Of a stretch of 64,000 bases of DNA, positions 22,994 through 34,352 are shown piece by piece. The notes below the pieces were generated by a model. It made no database searches. It was not told the origin of the DNA and was given only the letters and a program-made list of their open reading frames with translations. Positions within the stretch are counted from its first letter, which is position 1; each line of letters opens with the position of its first letter. Origin of the DNA: Isoetes taiwanensis (lineage: Eukaryota; Streptophyta; Lycopodiopsida; Isoetales; Isoetaceae); the NCBI GenBank assembly GCA_021234155.1, contig JAJEKV010000017.1, forward strand, positions 11,785,525 through 11,849,524, read 5' to 3'. The translations under genes were made by a program, and so were the position numbers.

Positions 22994-25490
22994 TGTGACG
23001 AGCCTGCCGAGTTGACCCTCCGGGCAACTCGGGATCTTGTCTACTTAAGTCTAGATTTGTGTACATGTGAATTCAGGTGAAGAATTAAATCTTCCTTTGC
23101 AATTAAAATCCACAGTTTAGGCTCAACAAACAACCCTGGTTCATGTATTCAACATATTCATAAGCTTAATACATTCCAAGTTCTAACTGAGAAAATCAAT
23201 AGCTCAATATTTACAATGTGTTATAAATATACATGCACAATAGCACTGAGCAAATCAACAGAAACTGCTAGCTCTAGAACTCAGGCACGATTCCCGGCCA
23301 CATTGCCACCATCAACTTGACCGCCACCTTGCGGGTTCACTGCACATGCACTCACTGGGGTTAGTCCTCGTGACTAAGTGGGGATCCCATAGCTGCTACT
23401 GCGTACATAGGAACACTCTGACATCTTGGATAACATACACATGAACAATTCCAAATATACAAGAGACTATGGTGCGGTGCTGAACAATGATGACAAAAAA
23501 GAAATATCATAAGAGTCCGAGCAAGAACACAAAGCCAAAGTACCAAAACAACATAACAAAGCTCCGGGACAATGGGAAGCTCACCCCGCCTACATGCAGG
23601 CCCCTAGCGAGAAATGCCCGGCCAGCTCACATTCCGAGCCCCCGTTGGCGAGTTGGTGGGTGAACCTCAGATATCGATACCCTTCCAGCCCCACGCCCGG
23701 GCGCCGAGGACCTCTTACCATGGAGTCACGGGGAGTTGACGCACAACCCTCACCGGAAGCTACGCCTGCGTGAGGAAGCCACGCCCGGTGTCACAGAGCA
23801 TAGATACAAGAACACAGATGACATGAGAATGCCGGAACTACCCAGGCCACCGAACCTGGAAGTCCGACCCCGGAGGTTCCAAGTACATACATAATATCAA
23901 GAACAACAGTGGAACAATTCAAAGACCATAACATGTGTGTTCATTAGAGAATTTACTATAAATGTGCCTAGATCATACTCTTAGCCCTTGTCGAGGTTGC
24001 CCATACAACCTAACTATGCCGAAGTAGCTAGATCGGTGATGAAAACCATAATGATAATTCAACGTTGATGTAGCGTGCTCAAACCATCCCTATAAGGTCG
24101 ATGCAGTACTCACTTCACCATATTATTTACTTAAGCTTCCTTAGATATGGTTTCAAGATTTTAATATTAAAAAGCCACTTTCATAGCTAACTAATTTATT
24201 GAGACAAGTAATGCGGAGTCTTATAATTCTGTGCTTACAACCTTAAAATCTACAGGATCTTATGACCGCAACTGTCGGTAACCCTTGTCCACTGATCCCA
24301 GGTTATGCCCCATCTCCAAGAACAAGTCTATACCATTGCTCTAGATACCTTGAATTTTCTTAGATTTAAGTTTCATAATATATTAATTAAATTCAACCGT
24401 TCATGGAATACAAATGCTTATTAACTGTATCACTATTGCCATTATTACCCCAGCTTAGCTCTTCAGGATCCACTTTCCTCCATGGCTAAGCCTTCTCTTA
24501 AGCCAAGACATAAACCAATTCACCTCGCTTTTATGTGTCAACAAATCAAGCAATTATTAAACAACAAATCAAGCAACAATTAAACCAAGCAACCAATTGT
24601 TCAGCCAAATTTATGACTACGGGCTTAACACAAGAACCAACCAGGACCTTGAAGGCGACCTGCACGGCCCTCTCACGCATCAAAATAGGCAGCCCATGCA
24701 TCGATTCAGCAATCTAGGCCATCGACCTGCAGGTTCTAAGTCGGATTTTTGCAAAGACGACTCCTCTAAATGCATGGTTTTGGCAGACTTTGGCTGGGCG
24801 AATCCTTCCGATCAATCTAATACATACATGCCTGACCATTTCGGCCCTTGCTAACCCAAATTCGGCCCTTATTCCACAATTTCGATCTGTTCCGTGTCGT
24901 TTTCAGTCTTCCAAATGGTTCCGGTGCCATCTAGGATGGCTTTGCTACTGAGTAAAACTTATTGTCTTTGCGATGTATGATTTACGAAGTTGATCCCTCC
25001 TGGATCAATTTCGGCCTACTTCAGGCCCTCTTACTATAATTTTCCCATCAACCTCATCTCATATGCTTGCTCCAAAGTAAAAGCCTCTCCGGCCATCACC
25101 GATTCTGGTTCTTACAAAAGTCCTTCCCAAAAGCATGTGCAAATCTGATCCTAACAGCCCATGCAGCTCAATTGAATCCATAGAATCAGAATTCAAAACC
25201 CCACCTGGAAAGGAAGAACAATTTGACGCCGTCTATGCAAGCTCTTGCCTCCAGATAGCCTCCTCCGGCTCCTCTGCAACTCAAATCCCTTCTGGAGCTC
25301 CTCTCTTGCAAAAACTCCTCACGTACCACCAACAAAAGCCCTCTTCTACAATTTTTCTTTTTTTATAGTTTGCTTATGTGGATATTAGATATATGCCATG
25401 CATATATCCCAATGCATATATCCCAATCTATTAGACATATGCTTTATGTGCAATACCAATGCTGGAGTCTTAGGGCCTAGGACCGTTACA
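22994..25490 (-). repeat. 5' LTR of G1
   Basis: 2497 bp, direct repeat of 19034-21525 with the same terminal TG...CA. Its element-orientation start is at 25490. Differences between the two copies cluster in the patch around 19620-19740 / 23580-23700 and at CAG/CTG sites. Confidence 0.93.
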
Positions 25491-26097
25491 CCCTCAGGGA
25501 AATGGCCAGGTAGAGTCAACCAATAAGACTCTCAAATCAATCCTGAAGAAGACCATCAGTGTTTCAAAAAAGGATTGGCATTTAAAACTTCATGATGCAC
25601 TTTGGGCATACAGAACTACCATCAAAGTGGCTACAAAGCACACCCCTTTCAGCTTGGTGTATGGGATAGAATCAGTATTGCCTATAGAATTAGAGCTTCC
25701 ATCACTCAGACTGGCCTATCAGATAAATTTGGAAATGGATGATGCTCTAGAAGACAGATTTGTGAGATTGATGCAGCTTGAGGAGCATAGATATGAGGCT
25801 GAGAATGCAATAATGAGGAAAAAGGCCAAGGATATTGCAGCCTTCAAAGCAGCACATAAATTACAGGGTGTCTTGAAAGAAGGAGAGTTAGTGTTAAAGT
25901 GGAACAAAGCAAGGGAAGATATGGCAACAAAGTTCGAAAATCTTTGGGAAGGACCATTTGAAGTAATAGGAACAGCTGGCAAGGATTCATATTGGCTGAA
26001 GGATGTTGCTGATGGCAGAGAATTAATGAACCCTATCAACATTGTGCACCTAAAAAGGTATTGGCAACAACATGTTGCCCTCACTCTGTTCAACTAA
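25491..26097 (+). pseudogene. C-terminal integrase of B1
   Basis: Resumes the integrase after G1 with PQGNGQ and the catalytic Glu (about 25515), then the C-terminal region with the GPY/F-like module (WEGPFEVIG) and the terminal HLKRYWQQH. The stop is TAA at 26095-26097. There is no chromodomain, as expected for the Tat/Athila branch. With G1 removed the core shows the full D, D, E set. Confidence 0.9.
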
Positions 26098-26759
26098 AAT
26101 CTCTGTGGTAAGATGTAGCTAGGTTTAGTTAGTACATAGGGTTAAAGCTAGATCAGTTAGGCCTGTCTTAGTAAGTGTAGTTCTGCTTTAGAGTTGTTAT
26201 TTGTGTTTTAATGAGTTTATAAGTGTTGCTATGCAGATTGTGATCAACTGAGGGAGTGAATTGATACTAATGATCATGGTTCCATGCAGGTGCATCTGAG
26301 CATGTCTTTTACACATCTCTTCCATTGCACTACATTGATCTTCATCATCTGGAGTTGCTGACATTGCCTCCACACCAGCAACTCACTCATACTAACAAGC
26401 TTTATCTTCACATGCAGGTGCATTCCTATGTTTATCTCCATCTGTCATCTGATCAAGAGTTGACCTCATTGCATCAGAAAGCCATCCTACATTACCAATA
26501 AATTTCCCAAGCTGCTGTCATACCACCATCCTGCAGCTTCTCATAGCTAAAGAGATTTATTTTCCATGCAGGTTCATCTGAAAGTAGCATCATATGCACG
26601 TTCATAATATCAGATCTATCACCTTCCAATCCATATGCAGGTCATTGAGTTGCCAACCATATTCTCATATTGGCAACTGGCTGGAGAACATGTCAAGAGT
26701 TATCAAGCAGCTAGTCAAAAGGGGCTGGAAGACCAGCCTTCTCTTTTTGTTTGGCATAA
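26098..26759 (+). other. 3' untranslated region of B1 with splice-acceptor-like sites
   Basis: No coding domain. TACTAAT (26265-26271) lies 19 nt before a CAG|G (26287-26289), a good branch-point and 3' splice-site pair. Three further 'atgcaggt'-type sites follow at about 26407-26420, 26565-26573 and 26633-26642. The hairpin at 26723-26738 and a T-rich spacer precede the LTR. Confidence 0.65.
26723..26738 (+). promoter_or_regulatory. Hairpin upstream of the B1 3' LTR
   Basis: Stem GGCTGG / CCAGCC with loop AAGA, preceded by AAAAGG. It lies 21 nt before the LTR. It is the B version of the structure in A and C, here with the purine run on the 5' side of the stem instead of in the loop. Confidence 0.65.
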
Positions 26760-29106
26760 TGCTGCCATGCTATGGCAGCATGTAAGAGCCAAGCATGTAT
26801 TAGCACTAATCCTATCAGTTTGGTTCAATTTGCAAGATATTAGGAGAATGCTTCACTAGCATACACTCAAGTTTGAAGAGCAAAGGAAGGACAATTGACT
26901 CAAGTCACTCAAGAGATACAAAAAGGTCAAACAAGCATGGGAAGTGTAGAGAAGAAGAGAAAGAAGATCCCTTGAAGAGCATTCCATGGTATGTGATCAT
27001 TTATGAGCTTGGCATCTTTGGCATTTTTTTTATTTCCATCCTCATCCACTCCACCATCCCAAATAGCATTGAACCTTGGCTCCTTCCTCATACACCTCCC
27101 AAAGTCAAACTTGACCTTGAAAGTTCTTTCTAGTCAAAATACACCTTCATAAAACACCCACTTGCTTCATCATCCACTAGTTCAAGAGAGACTTGACATA
27201 GTCACAACTTTGCTTATGAAGTCAACATTCCATGCAACTTGAGCAAAATGTAGAGAGGCTTGCAAAATCCCTAAGGGAAATGCTCAAAATTCAAATATGC
27301 CTCAAAGATGCCTCAAAGATGCTCCACAAAATTTTTGGCTTCCTAATGAGCACTAGATGTGCCAAGTCCCTCTACACCATACTACACACATCACACCCAT
27401 CACCATTTTATCCTTTTCATCTCAAACTCTCATTCAAATCAAAATTCATTTCAAAATATCATTGTTGCCACATCACTTTTGACACCTCATCATTCACACA
27501 CATCATCTCCACATCATTCTAAAAATTTTGACTAGAGAGAATTTTCAAATTCAAGTGGGCTGACACGTCATCATTCCCATTGGCCATGTCATACTACCTA
27601 GCCATGCCATCTTTTTCAAATGCCACTCCATCCACTCCCCAAATTTTTTCCAAATTCCAAAGAGCTCTATGGTGAAAAAAAGACCCCGAGAATATTATAG
27701 GGCACAAAAAAAAAGATTCCCCTAGAGAAAAAAATTTTGAGAAAAGGCCTTATTCTAGGCATGATATATGTTTTCTAGGGAATCGTGCCATAGGGTGTAA
27801 GGGGTGCAAAAATTTTCCTATCTACCCCCTCCCTAGCCTAATTTCTCTTCCAAGCCAATCCCCCTCGCCGCTGTGGAGCATCCCGGGTGTGGGGGGTGGA
27901 GGTACCGAATCCCACGTGGACACTTTGACGCAATAATCGAAAGAATGGATTTTTAGCCCTTATATACCTTGTCTCCCAAATTCGATCGGGCTGTGGGATA
28001 TTGAGCTTCGGACTACCAAAAACCTAAATCTGAAAAACGCCAAGATCTGCTTCAATCCGGCCAAACAAACCATTAAATCACTACCTAAACCGGCCAATCA
28101 TCATGTTTAATGCCATGAATGCTTAGTGCGAGCTAGAAGACAAGATTGGAGGAAATAATTGAGATCTCAACGAAACGTAACATTCTACAAAAGGGGATTT
28201 TCTGCACAGAAGATTTTCGAGGGCTGGAAGGCAAAGAAGAAAGATTTGGCTTGAAGAAGGACCGGCTTGATAATCTTGAGCTTGTTTCTGACCTCCTATG
28301 TTTACCTTTGATCTGGATTGTTGACTCAATACTCCGGATTTTATATGTGTACCTATTTAATCCTGTGCCCAAGACCCCGAGCTTGGGATACTATATTGTA
28401 TCTTCTGAGTGACTGATTAAATTGAAAATCCGACCTTTGTAGCAATTTGCTTGAGTTGCATTGTGATCTTTTTCCAAAAAGAGAAAATTGTTATTGATTG
28501 AGTGTCTAGTGCCTGCACAAATTGTTAGTTGCGTGCTGTCTGCCTAAGTTGCAAATCTGTAGAGCCAGGCAATGCTAAATACACGCACAGTTCACCTATA
28601 GTAAACATTCTCTCTCGAGTTTATTCTCTTCTCATAGTCTTAGGCAAAAAATTATCAAAAGAAAAATTAGGTCCCTTCTGGTCAAAGAAAAAAGTTGGCC
28701 CTTGGTGTGCAGACAAATCTGAGAAAGATAGAGCTGGTAGCTCCAAAAAATTCACCACCAATGTCGAGTTTCAAATTTCAGCTCTCGGTTAGGGATATTG
28801 ACCAAAAATTGACTGGGTCAGTGATCTGATTTCTGCCTACCTAGCCTACCCTGACCTTGTTGAGTTTTTGCAGTTAGATTGTGTCAAGTGTTGAGCATCT
28901 AGTAGAAAGATATCCAGACCCATAGCTTCATAGATCACATCCTGCAACTTATTTTGTGAGGCAGACTTTTTTATCTTCAGGGAAACTCAATCTTAGTGAA
29001 CTCTAGTGCATTTTTCTGGAATCTTTGCACTCAGAGTGGTTGCCTTAAGCAACCTGGAGGTTCTAAACCACTGAGGTTGAAGGTTTTGCCAGGAACACCT
29101 TCAACA
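26760..29106 (+). repeat. 3' LTR of B1
   Basis: 2347 bp, direct repeat of 12017-14371 with the same palindromic start and U5 hairpins. It is followed by the ACCAT duplication and then the interrupted RT of A1. Confidence 0.93.
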
Positions 29107-29645
29107 ACCATGTGGAACTACTTGCAAAAATTTGCTCTTTATGCAGGACTTCAGGACTTAATCTAAATCCTAAAAAATGCATCTTTTTTGCATCAAAGGG
29201 ACAGCTCTTAGGACATGAAGTATCCAGTCAAGGTATTCAAGTTGCTCAAGATAAGATTGAAGCCCTCAAAAAGCTAGCACCTCCCAAGAATCTAAAACAG
29301 GTTAAGAGCTTTATTGGTATGACGAGTTTCCTTAGAATGTATATTCCAAATTTTGCTCATATCTTGAGTCCCATTTCTAAGTTGACCAGGGTAGGTAAAT
29401 TTTCTAAATCTGAAAGCAAGCACATACCTATCACATGGACTTCAGAATGCCAAGAGGCTTTTGACTTTCTCATTTCATCTATATGTGAAGCTACTCTTTT
29501 GAAAAAACCAGATCTGAGCATGCCATTTGAAGTTTATATCACTGTTACTAAAAAGGCCATAGGTTTATCCATTTTGCAGGATAAGCATACTATAGTTTTT
29601 GCAAGCAAACAATGGTCTGCTCTTGAAGAAAGATACACCGAATAG
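29107..29645 (+). pseudogene. RT C-terminal part and degenerate RNase H, A1
   Basis: Continues the A1 RT after the B1 insertion: NPKKCIFFASKGQLLGH, then the thumb, then the post-RT RNase H region with VYITVTKKAIG in place of the usual TDAS motif. The frame ends at 29645 after a shift relative to the next segment. Confidence 0.88.
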
Positions 29646-31245
29646 AAAAAAAAGCTTTGCTGCTCTCATGTTTCTTATTAATAGACAAGGACATTTGCTT
29701 CTGAAAAGCCAAGTTCAAGTTCACATAAAGCAAAACCCAATGGGCTTGCTATTTGGTAAAGCAACTAATAAACCAAAGATCCAGAGATGGGCTTGTAAGT
29801 TGCAAAGTTATGATATTTCTGTAAAAGAGTTGCATTTGACACGAAATCCTAGCCTCTACTTGCCTTACATATTTTTTGACCATGAAGATGAATTGAATAC
29901 TACTGACACTTCACTTGCAGTAGCACATTTAGAGGTAACTCAAGGAGATCAAGCCAAAGGAGGATGGCAGCAACCTATTAGAGATTTTTTACAACATGGG
30001 ATCATCCCTCCAAGCCTCACTCCAAGTCAGAAAAGGAGACTCAAGGACAAGTGCAGACAATTCAAGCTGATAGACAATGTCTTGTGCAAAATTAATAGAG
30101 ATGGGATCTTGTTGAGGTGTGTAAATGAAGATGAGTCTGCCTTGATTATTTGGGAGATGCATAAAGGTATCTGTGGAGGACATTTTGTTGGGGATACCAC
30201 TGCAAAAAAGATTCTCATGTCTGGATATTATTGGCCTACTATTTTTAGAGATTGCTATGAGGTCATAAAAACTTGCCATCAATGTCAGATTTTTAATAAA
30301 AGAATTTTATTGCCAGCTGCCTTGAATCCTATCATATCTCCAAGACCTTTTCACATTTGGGGGCTAGATTATATTGGTCCCATTAATCCTTCTTCTACAG
30401 GTCAACATCAGCATATTATTGTGGCTACAGATTATTTTACTAAGTGGGCAGAGGCCATACTTTTAAGGCAAGCCAATGCCTTCACAACTGCAAGGTTTTT
30501 ACATGAATATGTTTGTTCTAGATTTGATATTCCTTTCCAGTTACATTCTGATAGAGGTACCCCTTTTGTTAATGAAGTCATTGCTAATTTGTTGAGTATT
30601 TTGAAGGTCAAGCATACCAAAAGCTCTTCATATTATCCTCAGGGTAATGGACAAGCTGAAGCTACTAACAAAGTGTTGAAAAATATTTTGCAGAAGACAG
30701 TTGAGGTTAACAAAAGGGATTGGCATATCAAAATAGTGGATGCACTTTGGGCTTATATAGTCACTATCAAAACAGCTACAAATCACACACCTTTCAATTT
30801 GGTTTATGGCATTGAGGCAGTTTTACCAGTAGAACTTGAGTTACCTTCCTTAAGATTAGCTCATAAATTGTGCTTACCTTTTGAACATGCCTTACAGGAA
30901 AGATTGGACGCCTTGTTACATCTAGATGAGTATAGAATGGAGGCTGAGAACACTAATTTGCTGAAAAAAGCTAAAGATCTGGCTGCATTCAAAGCTGCTC
31001 ACAAAATACAGGGTACTTTTAGGAAGGGAGAGCTTGTTCTCAAATGGAATAAGTCAAAGGAAGATTCAGCTGGCAAATTTGATAATATTTGGGAAGGACC
31101 CTTTGTAGTGCTAGAATCTGCAGGTACTAATTCTTATTGGTTACAAGAGGTTGCTTCAGGAATGCCATTGCCAAATTCTATCAATATCCTGCATCTAAAA
31201 AGGTATTGGGACCAGCATGCTTGCTTGTCCCTCTTTTTACATTAA
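29646..31245 (+). pseudogene. End of degenerate RNase H and integrase, A1
   Basis: A long open frame to the TAA at 31243-31245. It holds the end of the post-RT RNase H, then an integrase with an intact HHCC finger (HKGICGGHF ... CHQCQ, about 30160-30290). The core has Asp in WGLDYIG (about 30365), Asp in SDRGTPF (about 30550) and Glu in NGQAEATN (about 30660). The C-terminal module WEGPFVVLE and HLKRYWDQH end the protein. Integrase alone appears undamaged, but it is cut off from an intact upstream polyprotein. No chromodomain. Confidence 0.9.
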
Positions 31246-32018
31246 AAAGCTTAGAGATTTACAGTAGGTTTAAGGTAGTTAGATCAGTTTGACTTTTGAG
31301 CACATTACTCTAGTAGTTAGATCAGTTTGACTTTTTAATAAGTTGGTTTCATGTTTATAGGGTGATCTGACCAGATAACAGTACAAATGATCTCAAGAAC
31401 AGGATTGATACTAATGATTACCAAGTGTCATATGCAGGAGCATCCTTCTTCCATTTTTATTCATCTGTCTTAAAGCATTCCTACCATCCATCCAGCCTTC
31501 TATTCTCTTTTTTCCATGCCTTAACAGCACTCTGCAAAATCACCTTCACCATCATAGCGGAGTTGCAAGAATTTGAGACTAATTGGTTTGTGTGTTTCCA
31601 TGACAGGTGCACTCTTCCTCCATACTTTTCATCTGTCATAAGTAGCCCTACCTTCCATTTAAAACTTCTTATTCTTGTTTTCATTCCCAAAAAGAAGAAG
31701 AGCACTCTGCAATTCACCCTTACCACCATAGCAGAGTTGCAACTTTTGAAGGTCAAGGAGGAGACATGCATCTCAAATACTTGCACATTCACTCCATCTC
31801 CATTCCATCACCACCCTGCCTTTTTTTTCACTCACCATACTCCATTCACATCATTCCATCACCACATTCACACTCATTCCATCAATATTTGCACTTTACA
31901 CTCTCATTCCATCATGTTTCCACTTGGACACTTTGGTACAAAGTTGAAGACCCCTCTAGTTATTTATTTTTGACATCACATGGCTGAGGGGACCAGCCTT
32001 TTTCTTGTTTTGGCGAGA
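31246..32018 (+). other. 3' untranslated region of A1
   Basis: No domain is recognisable. TACTAAT (31409-31415) precedes CAG|G (31435-31437) by 23 nt, matching the arrangement in B1 and A2. A repeated unit ending 'catagc(a/g)gagttgca' occurs at about 31480-31568 and 31660-31741. The hairpin GGCTG / CAGCC with loop AGGGGAC is at 31982-31998, 20 nt before the LTR. Confidence 0.65.
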
Positions 32019-33973
32019 TGTTGCCCCTGCTAATTGTGGTCTATGCATTCAAACTAAGTCAATTCATCTTGGAAGACTAGGTCAAAGTTTGGAAGATTCT
32101 TGGTATTCAATATTGATATGGAGGTCAAAGGTTGCTCATTCTTCAGGTCAACAAGAGCTCAAGTTGAAAAGTGCACAAGAGGTATTTTATTTGGGGTCAA
32201 ATGCTTATTCAAGAATATTCCCTAGAAGAATCTGGGTTATGAAGTTTGGAAGGCATCTTTTGAAGATTGGAAGTTAAGAGTTTGGAAGACCCCATGGTAC
32301 TTGATTCCATCCTTTAGCCATTCTTATCCATTTTTATTCATATTCTATTCTTATCCCTTGAAATTTCCTAGCCATTTTTCCCTACACCCATGTTCTCTTT
32401 TGTTCACCCTTGTATACTCTATCATGCTTTGCCCAATTACTTTTTTCCCAATGCATCCTTATTCCCCCATAAGTTATTCCCACCATTGCCTCCATATCTT
32501 TTGCCCTTTTACTTCCTATGCCACATTCTTGCAAATTCCCTTATCCTAAACCCTCTTGCAACTTCTCATACCCTTATGCCTATCTATCATTGTGCCATAA
32601 AAAGCCATGTTATGTGTATACCTCATGGAATATTCTCGTTCATAATACCCAAAATCTGGCATATTCCCAAAACATTAGGGTTACCATTGCTTAAATGATC
32701 CACCTCTTCAATATTTTTCATGAGTGACCCCTTAAACCATGGCTTAACTTTTCAAAACTATAAAATATGGCATATTCTTGGTTTATACTTCAAGAAATAC
32801 GGGAACCGTATCGCGCAAATTTGCAGAAAATACAGCTGCTTCGAACCTAAATCTGGAAATGAGCTTGAATCACAACGGAATCGAATTTTTAAGCTATAAG
32901 AACTACCTAATCCTGGACTCCCGCTCTTAAGCATCATATTAAGCCTAAATCTAAGCCCTAAGATGCCGGGATAATTAAATTCAAACTTATATACCAGGGG
33001 ATCATCAACAGAAGTTTTTTGAAGGCCCAGACGTACTCAAATCCGACATTGATCATTGCTGAGCAAGATCTGAACGATTCTTGAAGTTCCTGAGCACTCC
33101 TCAATTGGACTTACAAAGATCTAGTTGACATTACTTTCAGAAAATTATCTTATGTCTTCTGATGATTATTTTACTGTATCTGGAGCTATGATGCATCCAT
33201 ATCTATTGTTATCATGATATATTTACCTTCATATCAATTTAAATTGACTGTCAAGTTGTCAAATCCATCTCTGATATTTTTCTTACCAATTCTTGCCTTA
33301 AAATATTTCGCAGAAAAACCTTGAGTGTTTTCAAGCACCTTTGGCCCACTTGCCATCTACTCTTAGAGCATGTGTGAGCTAGAGGATTTGAAATCATCCA
33401 AAAATACCACACCTAGCTCAAGTTATAAAAATTTGCTCTCTGTTTTAATCAGTTTTGACTGTATTTTGCCAAATCCAGCCACAAAAAATACTTTTACAAG
33501 TCCAAATGGAAATCTGACTACTTGTCTCTCTTCCTTATCACTATTGCATTATATTTGCTTTGGAAATTCCCAAAAACACGCTTGACAACTCCAAATCTCA
33601 TTTTCTGATCACTGTTTTCCATATTTGACTTCTATTGACCAAATTTTGACCCCACTTTGAGATCGAATAACTCTCAAATTTAGTCTCTGACATGGTCAGG
33701 GACTTTATCATTGGATACCTACAACTTTTTTGAGCAAGTCTACAGCAGTTGACTCGAGAAATCAACCTACATTTCATCACCACATCTGTTTTAGTAAAGG
33801 TACCATTTTTTGGAAATGGGAAAGGTATAGAACTTCAAATTTTTGAACTTCTCTATAAATTTATCTTGCATAGACTGATCACCTTAAGTGATCTGGAGGT
33901 TCTAACCCCAATTTGGGTGAAAACTCAGATTGGTTCCTTGTGGTTGACCTTTAAGCCAGGTTTAGGGTCAACA
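32019..33973 (+). repeat. 3' LTR of A1
   Basis: 1955 bp, direct repeat of 6775-8705. It starts TGTTGCCCC but the second arm of the terminal palindrome (about 12-14 bp) is missing. It ends GGGTCAACA followed by the ATATC duplication. Confidence 0.92.
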
Positions 33974-34352
33974 ATATCCCACAGGAATTTTCAAGAAAGT
34001 TGGCCTGGGTTTATAAAGACGAATCCAGTCATCATTATTAAATCGACGTGCCATGCCCACGTGGGATTCGGTCTGTAACCGCTCCACACGCCTGGGTGTG
34101 CCACGTGGCAGGGGGTGATTGGTTGGTGAGAATCTAGACGTGTTTTGGGGGTAGATAGGAATTTTTTTTTTTTGCTTAATGGAATCAGGCACGTTTCCCA
34201 AGAAACCCAATATAAAGGTCTATATGAGCCCATTTTTGAAAATTCTTTTTTGCATTTGATGCTTTATACCATGGTGGAATCTCTTTTGCAAAACTAGATC
34301 TTTGATTTTTTTGGCTCAAAGAGAGGTATGGAAATGGTGAGGTGGCAAATAG
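33974..34352 (-). repeat. Old family B-like LTR 'D', second part
   Basis: Continues the minus-strand LTR from 6774 with 'cccacgtgggattcgg' and 'gtagataggaa', which match the complement of the central part of family B LTRs. It is strongly diverged and ends at the B2 insertion (AATAG, 34348-34352). About 19 further bases resume at 45488. Confidence 0.7.

Larger units (their letters stand above)
19034..25490 (-). mobile_element. Element G1, gag-only LTR retrotransposon (TR-GAG type)
   Basis: LTRs of about 2.49 kb (19034-21525, 22994-25490) flank only 1468 bp. The target duplication is CCCTC (19029-19033, 25491-25495) inside the B1 integrase. Orientation is minus: the primer site lies beside 22993 and the polypurine tract beside 21526. 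The internal region holds one gag frame and no pol. This fits the described class of terminal-repeat elements with a GAG domain (TR-GAG), which need a partner for RT and integrase. No partner with these LTRs is in the window. Confidence 0.95.
12017..29106 (+). mobile_element. Element B1, autonomous-type Ty3/gypsy (family B) with nested G1
   Basis: LTRs at 12017-14371 and 26760-29106 are flanked by ACCAT (12012-12016, 29107-29111). It is inserted in the RT gene of A1 just after the YLDD motif. The domain order is the same as family A. Gag carries an internal deletion of about 80 bp and several frames are shifted. Integrase is split by G1. The two LTRs differ little, and many differences fall at CAG/CTG. 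Confidence 0.94.
6775..33973 (+). mobile_element. Element A1, autonomous-type Ty3/gypsy (family A) with nested B1 and G1
   Basis: LTRs at 6775-8705 and 32019-33973 are flanked by the 5-bp duplication ATATC (6770-6774 and 33974-33978). After removing B1 and one ACCAT copy, the internal region reads gag, protease, RNase H, RT, degenerate RNase H and integrase in order. The element is dead: it has two CAG-type stop changes, an altered protease active site, frameshifts and the B1 insertion. It lies within the old LTR D. Confidence 0.93.

Noticed and set aside
19034-25490. CRISPR-like or satellite array
   Set aside because: The long repeats are two LTRs with matching target duplications; no short spaced repeats are present.
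31246-32018. Env-like gene after pol in family A
   Set aside because: No long frame, signal peptide or transmembrane pattern conserved between A1 and A2.
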